Shown here piece after piece: positions 19,911 to 30,625 of a stretch of DNA of 36,710 nucleotides. Numbering within the stretch: the first letter of the stretch is position 1; every line of letters starts with the position of its first letter. Made by a program: the position numbers and the translations under genes. A model generated the notes under the pieces. It made no database searches. It worked only from the letters and a program-made list of their open reading frames with translations, and was not told where the DNA came from. This stretch comes from Mycogone perniciosa (lineage: Eukaryota; Ascomycota; Sordariomycetes; Hypocreales; Hypocreaceae): NCBI GenBank assembly GCA_025331125.1, contig JAOALB010000129.1, positions 1 through 36,710 on the forward strand, written 5' to 3'.

Positions 19911-21458
19911 GAGTAGCTAGGGATGGACACATTGTAATACAATCGCGTGGATGAGCGAAGTTTATGATGTCTTGAAGAACAACCACCGTCATCAATAAGG
20001 TAGCCACCGAGAATGGGGGTAGGAACGCACATAAAATGGCACTTATTCTGTAATACCTGTGTCTTATTTGCCTTTGACAATGTCTCATTCCACAGCTGCC
20101 AAAGTGAGCCGGCCCAAGGAAACGGATAGCCTCGACTATACTGTCAAGCAGACGAGGCAATACGGACAGGCATTGCCGCAGGTCGAGCGCAAAGTAATAT
20201 CGGACATTCCTGTCCGACTGACTTGCCGCTTCAGAAACTCATATCTTGTACCATTAACCGCTGCACACCCTAAATTCGGTATTTTTGTGCCTTCCCTGCC
20301 TAGTATTTCGTCGAGACATGTCGAGATATGTCGTGATATTGACTGCGGGTAGAATATACCCTGCAATGGAATAGAAATCAGTATTTCAACACTCAAATTG
20401 GTTGTGGCATATTAAGGGTTTCAGGAGACTCTAACCATTCGACATGGGTACGGCAGACGAGGTTTCTTTCGCCGGTCAGTCCTCAACTTGCTTTTCACGC
20501 GGATTGCCATGCTCTTGTTCGTAATGCGGCAGAAACGCAGGACGTGGGAGCCGGCCTAGGCTGTCGCGGCCAAAATAGAGGCTTCCTGCAATCAAGAGCA
20601 AGGAGAGAAAATGCACCACCAGGAGAAGCAGCCTCTGACACACGGCTAGATGGGCATAGTCAGCTGAAGACCGCGTACACGAAAGGAATCATCAGCAGAA
20701 AAGGAGAGTATGTAAGACGGAGTATTCCGTGATGGTTCACATTGATGGTTGTTGGTTAATGGAGCGGCACCAGTGGGCCAGATTCAGGCTGTAAATTATA
20801 GCGCATTTAGCGTCTGACTTGCTTGTAGTCACTCCGCAAAGCGCACTTGGTTATTAATAGTACTGGCAAGCTGTTTACTGATCCTTCAAGGGTCACCGGG
20901 CAGCCTATTGTTCAATACGGCTTACACACGTTGGATAGATATAGAACCTGGAACACAATAAGAGCAGAAATAAGCCTCCTTAAAAGCAAGTTGTTGACAA
21001 ATATACAACGCCTTTAGTCTAGAACATTGCATTCAATCACTGCAATCACTCAACCGCCTGAGCTGGACTTTGAACTGATGGGATTCTTTCAGAGTCGACT
21101 GGCCTCAATTCATTGGATACGCAGGATACAGTACATCTAAATTATGACAAAGAGACATATGGGAGAGTGTGAGACTAGTAGTAATTGCCTTAGTTACTAC
21201 CTTGATCTTGTGTCTATTCCTTCTTAGTCCAACTTATTCCTGGAGGTGTATGTCTGTAGTTGAACCTCCCCTATAATGAGTGCAGCACACAGTATAGAAT
21301 CAATCTGATATTATTACTTTCTGTCATTTTATTTCGAAAGAAACGGGACTACAGATTTTTCCGCCATACCCACGCAAAACGTTGTATCGTATACGGCATC
21401 GCGATTGTATCTCTCAAATGTACCCTAGCCCCTATAATTTTCCCCCAGAGTCATTACT
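19911..21458. other. Intergenic between convergent genes
   Basis: Short frames at 20059-20352 (plus), 20396-20136 (minus) and 20544-20732 (plus) have no recognisable features. No RNA gene or transposon remnant was identified in these 1.5 kb. Confidence 0.4.
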
Positions 21459-23315
21459 TTAAACTCCCTTCTCCTCTCCATAAATAGCCTCCGTCAAATC
21501 AACATGCGTCTTGGCGAAGTGACGTGCAGGAACCTTCCTCTCGTACAAGATATCAATCTCAGCCGTAGTCCGGTTCTTCGGCTCCGGGACCATAAAATAC
21601 GTGAATACGATTGAAATCAAGCAGCCTCCGGCCCAGAAAAATCCAGTCTTTGCGGACCAATTCCAAGCAGTTGGGTTCAGTTGATACGGAGTCAGAACTC
21701 CAGCAATAATAGTTGTGACAGCATAGCACCAACGGGCGAGGACAACCGACTTGCTTCGAACAATGGTAGATGGAATCTCGGAAACCAGTGTGTTGGTCAG
21801 GGGACCGATGGTGGCACTGTAGAGGAAAGAAGAAATAAGCAAAAGAGCTCCAATACCCCATGCCAGGCTGGCTTGAGGAGACTGGGCTTGGGGGACTCCA
21901 AGTGCGCCGGTAAGAAGCATGATGATAAACATGATGTTCAAGCCCCAGAGATAGATGGTACGTCGACCAAAAAGGGGTAGGAGGAGCCACTAAAACGTCA
22001 TTCAAGTCAGCAAATACCATCGAGACGTGAGTAGTCGTAAATGGTGGCAAGAGTAGCCCTCCTTTTTACTTACAGACGCAGCGCCGCCAACAAGTGCCAA
22101 AGCAAACCCAACAATTGACAAATTGAAGGATTCAGTGACAGGCAAACCGGCTTGCTGGAAGAAATAGGTCGAGTATCCGCGGAGAGGGTTTCCATTCAGA
22201 GTCTGGATGCAGTAGATACCAATAACAGTAATTGTTCGGCGGAGATTGGTGCTGTGGAAGCAGGCCATGTAAGACGTCTCCGAATTAATGGAGCGCTCAT
22301 GCTCTGTTGTGACAACCATCAACGCGACGCTCTTATCAATATCGAAGTTAACGTTCTTAGTAGAAGTAAGGCGTCTCATAACCTCTTTGGCTTCTTCCAG
22401 TCGGCCTCTTCGGACAAGCCACCACGGTGATTCGGGAGCAAAGAAGAGGAGTGGTATCAAGATAAGGGGCCAAATCCATCTAGCATTCATGTCAGCGAAC
22501 CACTCGTAATATCAACCCCACTTCAAATATCTCTTACTGAATTGCAAATGGAATACGATAAGCCCATTCATTGTCGATGTTCAAAACGCCACGTAAAACT
22601 CCAGTAGCAATGATTTGGCCGATCGCCTAGGATCTGTCAGCTGAAGCTTCAGAACGTTTTCGGGAGATGCTGTCGTACCCAGCATGAATTCACATAGTTG
22701 GTCAGGTATGCACGGAGACTTAAAGGTGAGACCTCAAGAGCATAGACTACTGGAATAGTCTGGAATAATCCAATTGGGACTCCTGAAAAAGAAAAGGCAC
22801 ATTAGCTGTCAAGGCTGAATGAGAGAAGGCTGAAGATCCTCACCTAACAGAATCTCACCAACCAAAAGAACAGTGAGATTAGTCGCAAAGAATAAGATGA
22901 AGATGAGACCAATGGTAAGAGCCAGACCGGCTATCATTGTGAGTCGAAAGCCAAACCTCTCACTCAGGGTACCAGCCATCAGAAGGCCAAGCAGCACACC
23001 ACAGCTCGAGCCATTACTGAGACCAGTCTGCCAAGCTGCCGTGATCTGATATGAGTTGCCTTTCACAAGCTCTCCGTATGTGCTCTGAAACGTCGGCTGA
23101 GCGAAAAGGGTGCCGAGGAGTTTGGTGTCATAACCCTCCATGATGATGGCAGTGGACATGGCGACACTCCAGAAGACGCCCTTAGGATACAACCTAAGGG
23201 CCTGCCAAAAAGTCAATTCATGTTCTTGGGCATTGGCATCTTGAGCGTCAGCAACACGATCAATCTCCGTTGCTTCGGCTGTTGCTGCCTGGTCTGAGGA
23301 TGTCGGACGGCCCAT
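21459..23315 (-). CDS. MFS sugar transporter, maltose/alpha-glucoside permease type
   Basis: Five exons on the minus strand (23315-22844, 22782-22679, 22626-22538, 22479-22074, 21989-21459) encode 533 residues; all four introns (61, 52, 58 and 84 bp) have GT...AG ends and keep frame. The protein has a hydrophilic N-terminus rich in Ala, Asp and Glu, and about twelve hydrophobic segments. Sugar-porter marks include AGTLSERFGFRL (loop 2-3), LAPESPWWLVRRGRLEEA written here as FFAPESPWWLVRRG (the PESPRWL motif), LFGRRTIYLWG (second GRR loop) and VPEPKNRTTAEIDILYERKV, the PETKGRT-like tail motif followed by the ARxF...VD sequence typical of MAL31/Agt1-type alpha-glucoside permeases. It would act in the plasma membrane as a proton symporter. 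Substrate specificity is not readable. It converges with the Zn2Cys6 gene. Confidence 0.92.
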
Positions 23316-24182
23316 TGCCCCTGGAGTCTAAGACGGGACTTGGCGAATGGAGAGCTGGATGAGAAAGAGCTCAATAAAAGTGAAAGACCGATTGCCAGAC
23401 AATGGATTGGGATGTCATTGCAGAGGTTGATGCCGATTCTTTATAGTGTTTTCCTCAGACTATTAAACTGTTCGGATGTTGTTGGAGGAAATCTGGGGTT
23501 GAGTGACTAGTTCAGCCACATGGGGTCCAGACTTAAGATTTGAATGATCCACCGTTTGAACCCGTCTTCGCATTTCAAATAGTCTGTCATAAACAAACCA
23601 GTCACAGGGACGAATCTGACGGCGTGGTGACATCCGACTCGACTTCTATGAGATTAGCCTATGGCGGACACGAAAGCTGTGCTTACGAACCGGCGGGTCT
23701 GCTTATCCAGTCGAGCCCTCGTATCTGTTGCCGAAATCTCATCGTTTGCCGATGTCTATCGCTAGCCGGCTCTTATCTCTTGCCGACAGCCAGAGAAAAT
23801 ACAGGCGAAGAGCACGCTTCCAACCATGTCTGGATTACGTTACATGGCACAATCCGCGACATCTAGCTCTTTGTTTTATTTTGATTCCCAGCAATACACG
23901 TCCCGCGTCTTACGATGGAATCAATAGCTTGGGGGTCCGGCACGGCTGATTCAGAGCGAGCAGTAGTAGGCCTGCAGATTGATAGGCTCGTGATGAAAAG
24001 CAGAGAAACTCATATGCCATGTACGGAATGCTATCACGAGGATCCGGTGTAAGCTTCATTGGACACGTGCTCAACAGATGCGAGAACATGAGAAGATATT
24101 CCATCCATTTACTCCGTACGATATGCTCAATTACCCATACAGGTATACCAAATGTCGAAGCCATAGTCAACTTTCCGCTCTT
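23316..24182. other. Intergenic, nothing recognised
   Basis: The segment contains the promoter of the transporter gene and the 3' end of the DUF1868 gene. One CTCCGTA word is at 24112-24118. The frames at 23540-23866 and 24170-23910 show no domain. Confidence 0.4.
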
Positions 24183-24938
24183 TCACTGCCCATCTTCCTT
24201 CTCGCCAAGATAGAACAGCCTAGGGAATGCATACATATTCTCAAAAGTGCAAAACTCCACCGCGCCAAGCTCAAACCCCCCCTTCAATGCAGGGAGATGC
24301 TGCGCAAACACCCTGTTCAACTCGTCCCGCTCCTCTCCGTCTATGTGTCTCATCAAATATGCCATACTTATATGAAAGCCGTATGTCTCGTGATTCGGTG
24401 CCTTGAACCCTATCGCCTCTGCGAGTTTGTTTCTTAGTCGCCGCATGCGCTTCTCCTCTTCTTCTGTGGCCCCTTCGATCTCGAGCCCAATGCCGACGAC
24501 CGCGGGGTCAAATCCCCGGGCTCGCATCCGATATGGCGGTGCCAGACCCTCCTTTTCCAATTCCGTGCCGAGTTGCCTCAGCTTGGGAGCGAACTCCCTT
24601 GTGCATTCTACCAATGGCTGCTTCTCCATTCCGGGCGGCCACATTCCGGGCTCACACTCAAACTCGCGAACGCCGTCGAGGACAGTCATGTGCCATGAGG
24701 ACGGAGGCAAAAGATGAACACGCTGCGAAAGAATTGGGTGGGTGCTGAGGGTAGCGTAGAGGGCGCGCATGCCAGGGAGGAGACTTGAGTCTATGGGCAC
24801 ATGGCAGAGGGTAGTGTTTCCAGGGAACCGCTGGACGACGCCATCTGGATCGAACTTCTGTGGGATACCAATGGGATACTCCGGGCGGTTTGGAGGGACG
24901 ACTGCGGTTGTGGTTGTAGCTGTTGATGTTGCCGACAT
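24183..24938 (-). CDS. 2H phosphoesterase-like protein (DUF1868; RNA ligase/cyclic phosphodiesterase fold)
   Basis: An intronless frame of 251 residues starts MSATSTATTTTAVVPPNRPE and has no signal peptide. The two His-x-Thr/Ser motifs that define the 2H superfamily are present: SSWHMTVLDG around residue 82 and YGFHISMAYL around residue 187. Between them is a Glu/Arg-rich helix (ATEEEEKRMRRLRNKL). The family fold is shared with 2',3'-cyclic phosphodiesterases and RNA-ligase-associated phosphoesterases, so hydrolysis of a cyclic or 2'-5' phosphodiester is the likely chemistry. DUF1868 members are bacterial and fungal and remain poorly characterised. The conserved opening GIPQKFDPDGVVQRFPGNT supports the frame. 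Its neighbours suggest no pathway. Confidence 0.87.
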   Translation of the reverse strand: MSATSTATTTTAVVPPNRPEYPIGIPQKFDPDGVVQRFPGNTTLCHVPIDSSLLPGMRALYATLSTHPILSQRVHLLPPSSWHMTVLDGVREFECEPGMWPPGMEKQPLVECTREFAPKLRQLGTELEKEGLAPPYRMRARGFDPAVVGIGLEIEGATEEEEKRMRRLRNKLAEAIGFKAPNHETYGFHISMAYLMRHIDGEERDELNRVFAQHLPALKGGFELGAVEFCTFENMYAFPRLFYLGEKEDGQ

Positions 24939-26398
24939 TTTGCGTTGACGTTGTAAGGAAGCTGTTACGCTATCAAAAGACTTCTGGGTGACTAAGATCG
25001 CAGGACATGTAGGTTAAATTCCATGTAAAATGAATGGTACTAGTTCATGGCTTTATATCGTAGCAGACAGTTGAACAGCATTGGTCTTACACTGGAGGCA
25101 CGTGGAGCGCCGTGTGATGATCCCCTACATCGGCCAACTGACTCGTAGACCTCATATTCCTCGGCAAGAGATAAGCGTCGGTTGAAGATACTCCTTAATC
25201 CGTCCAATTGGAATATTAGCCTAGTTATGGAATAGCTCGGCAAAAGTCTAAGGCCCCCAGGCCCCGTATCGACATAATTAGCCTGAAAGCTTATAGACGT
25301 TTGCGGGGGAGTGAATCTCATTGAGACTACATTGCCATCTTCTTGCATTCTTCTTGTTCTTTTGAGCCCCCTGGGAAGATTCCACATCATTGCCAGGACC
25401 TGGGACATCCATCAACGCCATCGGCTAAGGCTAAGAACCACCCTTCTCAGCCATCAATCGAGAGTACTACAAACGCCCCGCGACGTCTTCGTTTTAAGAT
25501 GTTAATGTAAGCATCGGGACGACACTAAACATATATCATCAAGGAAAAACACGAATTTTGCTCTGTCAAATATTGTTCCACAACATATATCTGTAATATC
25601 CGGCACCATATTCTCCTGTGGGGTGGCTGAAGAGGTGGATGGCACAATTCATCCCTAGGGCCTCGTGCCTTCTCATTTCGGTATATCTTCTTACAACAAA
25701 GACTGTACCTAACCTGTACTCACTGACTCAAATTCTTCACGACTCTGTATCTCATGTACTATCATGCTAGAGACGCATATGTTTACTTGGTAGAAATGGA
25801 AAAATGTCTCATACAAAAGCCATCAGACTAGTCTTGATGTATTCTGATCTATAATTATATCTGGAAGTGTTAATGTGACTTCATTCTACCATTTCCATGC
25901 AACTATATAAGGGGGGAGAGATGTGTGTAGGGCTTACCCTTTGAAGCTGGAATAGCATCCAGCACCCTTTCTCGACTTTTTGCTTTACCAAAGTCTATTG
26001 TGATGCCGCTGGATTCATAAAATTGCGTATGCTGACGTCTTGAGTGGAAATTGGGAACTCTATTATTCGACTCACGAAAAAGAGTCACTCATTCAGCATA
26101 GGCCATGAGTGTGAGCTTGTCAGATGTATCAGGTGAAGGCTCCCATGACAAGGGGAAAGAGAGAGATTCAGCCATGAGGGAATAGCCTGGTGTGCAGTCA
26201 CATTTGTATTGTTAGTTGGATGCAACATATATGTATAAATGATGGATTCTGTATTGCGAATGAGTGATCAGTGTTTTCGAATTTGCTCCCTTGTTAAAAT
26301 ACCTATATGTAAGAAGAAATAACAGAAATAACAGAAATAACTCCCAACTTTCCATGATTATACATGTTATGTCTAGTCCGATCCAGTCTGCCCAATAT
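24939..26398. other. Intergenic, no gene recognised
   Basis: The longest frame (25408-25040 minus, 122 codons) is Arg/Ser/Leu-rich with no known motif and no convincing start context; I leave it uncalled. A 9-bp tandem repeat lies at 26315-26341. AT-rich DNA dominates 25500-26350. Confidence 0.4.
26315..26341. repeat. AGAAATAAC tandem repeat, three copies
   Basis: Three perfect copies of the 9-bp unit AGAAATAAC follow each other just beyond the 3' end of the FAD monooxygenase gene. It is a short minisatellite-type sequence, useful as a strain marker at most. Confidence 0.75.
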
Positions 26399-27790
26399 TC
26401 ACCCCTTAGTCGGGTTCCCTGGCTTCGGCATCTTATGCTCCCAGTCCCTTGCTCCGTGAAACGGCTCCTCAGCTGCCACGTAGTCCAAGACCAGAGCTTT
26501 GTGGTCGCCCCAAAAGCTAATGAAAATGCTGTCCGTAAAAGTCCATGTCAGGATATATCGAGAAATAATATGGTGGAATGGGGTCGCCCAGGCCTGGAGG
26601 CGAACCATGAATTGCGATACAGTTGAGTCCGCCTTGATAACCCCAGAACGACTGGCCTCGTGTGATTGAAAAACCTCGGTCAGAGCCGAGGAGCTCTGGA
26701 GACCTCCAGCGGCCAAAGCTTCGTGCAGTTTGTTACATAGGTCCGCAACACTTTGAACGCTGTTCTGATAGTTTAAGCCCGCGTGAGGAGTGAATTTAGC
26801 GGACGCATCTCCCACAAGCAAAATCCGGCCCCAAACTCGATGATTGATTAAGCCTTCTTCGAGGTGAGCCATGATAGGGTCTTTTATTCGCTGGGCATAG
26901 AGGTCCTTGACCTTGAGCGTTCCGACGATGGGGTACTCGGCAAATGTCTCGATACACTCCTGTATATCCTTTTCCGTAAAAGAGGAGCGATCCTTAGTTG
27001 GCTCCGGTAGCTTCTGGGTTATCAAAATCCAGTTGTGTTGTCGGCCGGAAATGCACATGGTGGTATGATCCTTGTGGTGGATTTCCATGACTTGACCTTC
27101 AGGATCAGTCTTCGGGAAGCAGAACCACATACCCTTGTATGTTGTTGTAAATGGGGTTTCCGGGTCCCATTCTCTGTTCGCATCCGATTCCAGGGCCAGT
27201 TTGCGCATTATACTGCGCGTTTTGCTATGTACGCCATCTGCACCGAGAACCATGGAACCTTCGTAGGTGCTGCCATCGCTGCAAGTCACCTTGACACCGT
27301 GGTCATTGGTTACGATATCGGTGAGGCGCTTCCCAGTCAGGACCTTGGCCCTGTCGGTATCAGGAAGTCCTTCGTATAGGATCCTGATAAAGTCGGCACG
27401 GTTGAAGATTCTGGGTGCGGTACCATGACTGTAGAACAGTAAGTCATGCAATGGAAACAAATTTCGCAGGAAGCCGTGACTGATGAGAACTCACTTTCTA
27501 TTTATATACGGGAAAAAAGCGGTATCCTTGACCGTGGTTCCATCGACAGTCATTATTTTCCTACTTCGCAGCTCGTTGCTGACCGCATTTAGTTTTTCGA
27601 GTAGACCAAATTGATGAATGATCCTTAGGCTACCGGCTCCAAGGAACATAGAAGCACCGACATCAGCAAGAATACTGTCTCTGGCCTCAAGCATAAGGAA
27701 GTCAATGCCAGCCAAACGCAAGGCGTGCGCAGCCGTCAGGCCAACAGGGCCACCGCCGATGATGATCACTTTGAAGTCATTCGCTGTCAT
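26399..27790 (-). CDS. FAD-dependent monooxygenase (class A flavoprotein)
   Basis: Two exons (27790-27495 and 27479-26399) give 458 residues. The intron is very short, 15 bp by my junctions (GTGAG at the 5' end, CATCAG at the 3' end). This is below the normal spliceosomal limit, so the region 27479-27495 may instead be a small frame-disrupting insertion or hide a different junction; the flanking frames both match the family. The start MTANDFKVIIIGG places the dinucleotide motif GGGPVGLTAAHALRLAG at the usual position; an ATG at 27838 would add 16 residues. The other hallmarks are GADGVHSKTR (DG motif) and LVGDASAKFTPHAGLNYQNS (GD motif with the FAD ribityl contact). A C-terminal hydrophobic part follows. 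Relatives hydroxylate or epoxidise aromatics, terpenoids and meroterpenoids; the substrate is unknown. A broken SDR gene lies just upstream. Confidence 0.8.
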
Positions 27791-28327
27791 TGTGTCGCAA
27801 GATGGCCAAGATATCAAGAACGGTTTATTCAATCTCACAAGCTGTGTGCCAAATCAACGGAGCACATGAGAATGCTGGCCGTTAGCACTCCGAGTTCTTA
27901 TGCTACTCGTCTCGGTCGATTTTTACATTCCTTGTGATATTAGCGCAATCCTTCATTACAATACGAGTTACTTCGAACGACCAAATGCCAATAGTCTACT
28001 CCGTACTCGTAGGACACTAGTAAGCGCCTATGATAGGTCTACGGAGTACTACTACGAGTAGTTCTCCGTTCTCCGTAGTCGTATTCCTTTGGCGGGCTGA
28101 TGATGTGTTTGCGTGTCTGGGGTACGGAATATTAGGTAGCGGCTACTTCTTGACAGGATTGGAAAGAAGTGACATATCAATCGTGAATCCGTTCTGGCTT
28201 GTCGCAGTGAGTTTCACGCTTCTTCACCGGAAGCAAGTTTCACTTTCGCATACGTTGCCCTAAGCCAGGACACACCTATGCGATAAATGAGACAGAAATC
28301 TTGATTCCGCTATTTTGCAGAAAGCCC
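27791..28327. promoter_or_regulatory. Upstream region of the FAD monooxygenase with clustered CTCCGTA motifs
   Basis: Three copies of the window-wide CTCCGTA/TACGGAG word lie within 80 bp (27999, 28040 and 28071), interspersed with related TACTCGTAG and CTACGAGTAG words, 210-290 bp upstream of the monooxygenase start. No gene is seen in the segment. The density makes this the strongest local cluster of that motif. Confidence 0.4.
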
Positions 28328-28990
28328 TCAACAATGAACGACAATTCCTCCATTGGGGTGCAATGACTGTCCACTGATAAACGAGCGGGCGATCTCAAGG
28401 CTGGCTAAGACGGTCCACGCGATACCATTGACACGGATTGCCTTACTGACCAGTTGGTTGGGGAGGGCGGGCGCGAGTGAGGGCGTTCCTTTGGTGATGG
28501 TGGAGTCAAGCCGACTTGGCACGCTGACAGTACAGAGTGCTATAAAAGAATCGACTGAGGCACTGTTGACACGGGAGTAAGAGTCCCGATTATCGGTGCA
28601 CACGTGGCCGCTGATATCATCTCCAACGCCATCACTGCTATCTCAACGATGATATCCTCGCTCATTTCTCTCTCCTGTCGGAAGATGGCGATGATGACCG
28701 AGATGTCAATGCCGAGGGCTTGACTGGTACGTGGCACGACGCCGACGGTTTAAATCTCTGGAAGTATGGAATGGAAGTAAGATATTCCCGCCATTATTTT
28801 CGATCTGGAGATGCACGATGGCCATGTTGGCTCCGTCCAGCGCGGCCGATACCAGAGTCACCACCAGTGACGAGTGCCCGGTTGCCCTTGAGTTCGCCTG
28901 ACGGTACTTACTGGAGAACTGGAGGTGGACTGTGGTCGGCTTCGGCGCTCTCTGGATATTTGCTTTCGGGATTCCATTCCATGATTGCAT
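28328..28990 (-). pseudogene. Broken short-chain dehydrogenase/reductase (SDR)
   Basis: On the minus strand NPESKYPESAEADHSPP (near 28970) leads, after an in-frame TAA at 28908-28910, to LKGNRALVTGGDSGIGRA, the NAD(P)-binding start of a glucose/ribitol-dehydrogenase-like SDR. The frame then breaks at once: about ten residues normally found after GIGRA are missing and ANMAIVHL continues in another frame. The C-terminal part at 28603-28328 reads NQLVSKAIRVNGIAWTVL and then SFISGQSLHPNGG, with the segment normally between these two blocks deleted. At the active site DSTITKG stands where D-Y-x-x-x-K is expected, so the catalytic Tyr is Ser. A stop, frameshift, internal deletions and a lost catalytic residue together mark a non-functional relic. 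It may once have worked with the adjacent FAD monooxygenase. Boundaries are approximate. Confidence 0.82.
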
Positions 28991-29183
28991 GAAGAAGGCG
29001 TTCCAAATGCCCATCTGCATTGAGCAACGAGCGGGCGCTCTTTTATCTTCACCATGCCCGTAGCGATAGTGAGCTGTTACTCGAGTCATGCCATCATGCT
29101 GGATAGTGTCAGTCGCTGCCATGGCTTTCATCATGGGAATCCGATACCACCATCATCCAGACAAGCTTTCGCACCGGATCAGA

Positions 29184-29235
29184 CCTTTTTGGGCTTTTTT
29201 TGGACTTTTTTTGGACTCTTTGGTGGTCTTTTTTT
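29184..29235. repeat. T-rich imperfect tandem repeat
   Basis: Units of the CTTTTTTTGGA kind recur about five times with variation. The tract is strongly strand-asymmetric (pyrimidines plus GG on the plus strand). It lies about 500 bp upstream of the Rho3 gene and could be promoter-associated polypyrimidine DNA. Confidence 0.5.
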
Positions 29236-29739
29236 AGCATCCAGATTGCAGGACGCAGCCACGACGCTATACGAGATGATGGCTTACGCCGTGCGCGAGC
29301 ACAGTACGAGGGCACTGTGCCAAGTACCCCGGCTCTGCTAAAGAGGCTGCTCATGCACTAAACCCCAACAGGCAAGGCAGCTGGTCACTCAGCCTCCAAA
29401 AATTGATCAATCTTGGGGCTAAGCACGGAGCATCTCCACAGTGTCTGGATTTTATCCACTGAGGTCCCACGTTCCTTACATTGCGCTGCAACATCGCTTC
29501 TCCTGCTCCTAATATTCTCCTCTCTGCTTCATTAGCCTCTGCCCTTTTTCTTCCTTTGGCCCATCGACAATCGCCCAGCTGCTCCGAGGCCTCTGCTACT
29601 GCCACTGTTCCGATCCTACTACCTATTTGGGGACGCATACAAGGCCCGATCCTCCTCTCCCAGCCAGCCGAGCAGCTCGATTCGGATCGGTGCAGGCAGT
29701 CCGTCAGTGTGTCAACAAACATCCCGCCCGGATAACAAC
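29236..29739. promoter_or_regulatory. Upstream and leader region of the Rho3 gene
   Basis: The DNA is rich in CT and short CTCCTCTCC-like tracts (for example around 29510-29570 and 29650-29680), typical of leaders of constitutively expressed fungal genes. No separate gene is convincing here; the long minus-strand frame at 30094-29351 runs across the Rho3 exons and is a shadow. Confidence 0.4.
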
Positions 29740-30625
29740 ATGCCTCTCTGCGGTGGATCAAGGACTGTGCAGCGCAAGCTGGTGCTTCTGTATGCTCTGT
29801 TCTGTTCTGTTCTGCCATGCTATATCGACGTGGACGCGAGCGCCTGATGCTGACTTCCATAGGGGCGACGGTGCCTGTGGCAAGACGTCGCTGCTCAACG
29901 TTTTCACAAGAGGGTTCGTCCCCGCCAAGAGACGCATCAACGACGGCCGCTAAGCTTTCGCCATAGATATTTCCCGACCGTATACGAGCCCACAGTCTTT
30001 GAGAATTACGTTCACGGTATGCGCTAGCTACCTTGATATGCGATGGATGAGGCTGACCGCGCCCCGGACAGACATCTTCGTCGACAATGTGCACATCGAG
30101 CTGTCGCTCTGGGACACTGCCGGACAGGAAGAATTTGATCGCTTGCGATCATTATCCTATGGTATTTCAACCTTCATTTCATGACCCCACCCACATTCCA
30201 TCACGTAACATATCAAGCATTAACCGTGCATTTGCACAGATGACACCGACCTGATCATGCTATGTTATTCCGTCGACAGCAAAGATTCCCTCGAAAACGT
30301 CGAGTCCAAGTGGGTTGGAGAGATTGCCGACAACTGCCCCGGTGTCAAGCTGGTTCTCGTAGCCCTGAAATGCGACTTGCGCGAGCAGACCGACGACGAC
30401 GCCGAGGAGGGTGCAGCGCCAGCAGAGACGGGCGGGCAGCGCGAGAAGCCACCGTCAATCAGTTATGACCAGGGACTCGATGTGGCCAAACGGATAGGAG
30501 CGACACGATATCTCGAGTGCTCTGCCATGAAGAACCGCGGCGTCAACGAGGCGTTTACAGAGGCTGCCCGAGTGGCCTTGAGCGTCAAGAAGGAGAGAGA
30601 CGAGAATAAGTGCGTCGTTATGTGA
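29740..30625 (+). CDS. rho3: Rho-family small GTPase, Rho3 orthologue
   Basis: Five exons (29740-29789, 29863-29913, 29967-30016, 30072-30161, 30240-30625) encode 208 residues. Exons are small at the 5' end, and the second intron opens with an unusual GTTCGT donor. Start MPLCGGSRTVQRKLVLL is typical of Rho3. GTPase motifs are complete: GDGACGKTS (P-loop), YFPTVYEPTVFENYVH (switch I), DTAGQEEFDRLRSLSY (switch II), LKCDLRE (base recognition) and ECSAMKNRGVNEAF (SAK-like). The C-terminus ends in CVVM, a CaaX box suited to farnesylation. An acidic/Gln-rich insert (EQTDDDAEEGAAPAETGGQ) follows KCDLRE, as in other Rho3 proteins. It works at the plasma membrane in exocytosis, actin organisation and polarised growth. 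Confidence 0.95.

Noticed and set aside
20059..20352. 97-codon plus-strand frame with a possible start after a CAATG context
   Set aside because: Low-complexity composition and no motif; insufficient to call a gene.
25040..25408. 122-codon minus-strand frame
   Set aside because: No recognisable domain, signal peptide or codon pattern, and no start context; could be real but I cannot support it.
9035..27790. Secondary-metabolite gene cluster built on the enoyl-reductase-like gene, the repeat precursor and the FAD monooxygenase
   Set aside because: No polyketide synthase, NRPS, terpene cyclase or DUF3328 gene is present, and unrelated genes separate the candidates.
28706..29134. 142-codon minus-strand frame as an independent gene
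   Set aside because: Part of it is the out-of-frame SDR relic; the rest has no match to any family I know.
29351..30094. 247-codon minus-strand frame over the Rho3 gene
   Set aside because: It overlaps well-defined Rho3 exons on the other strand and has no domain.
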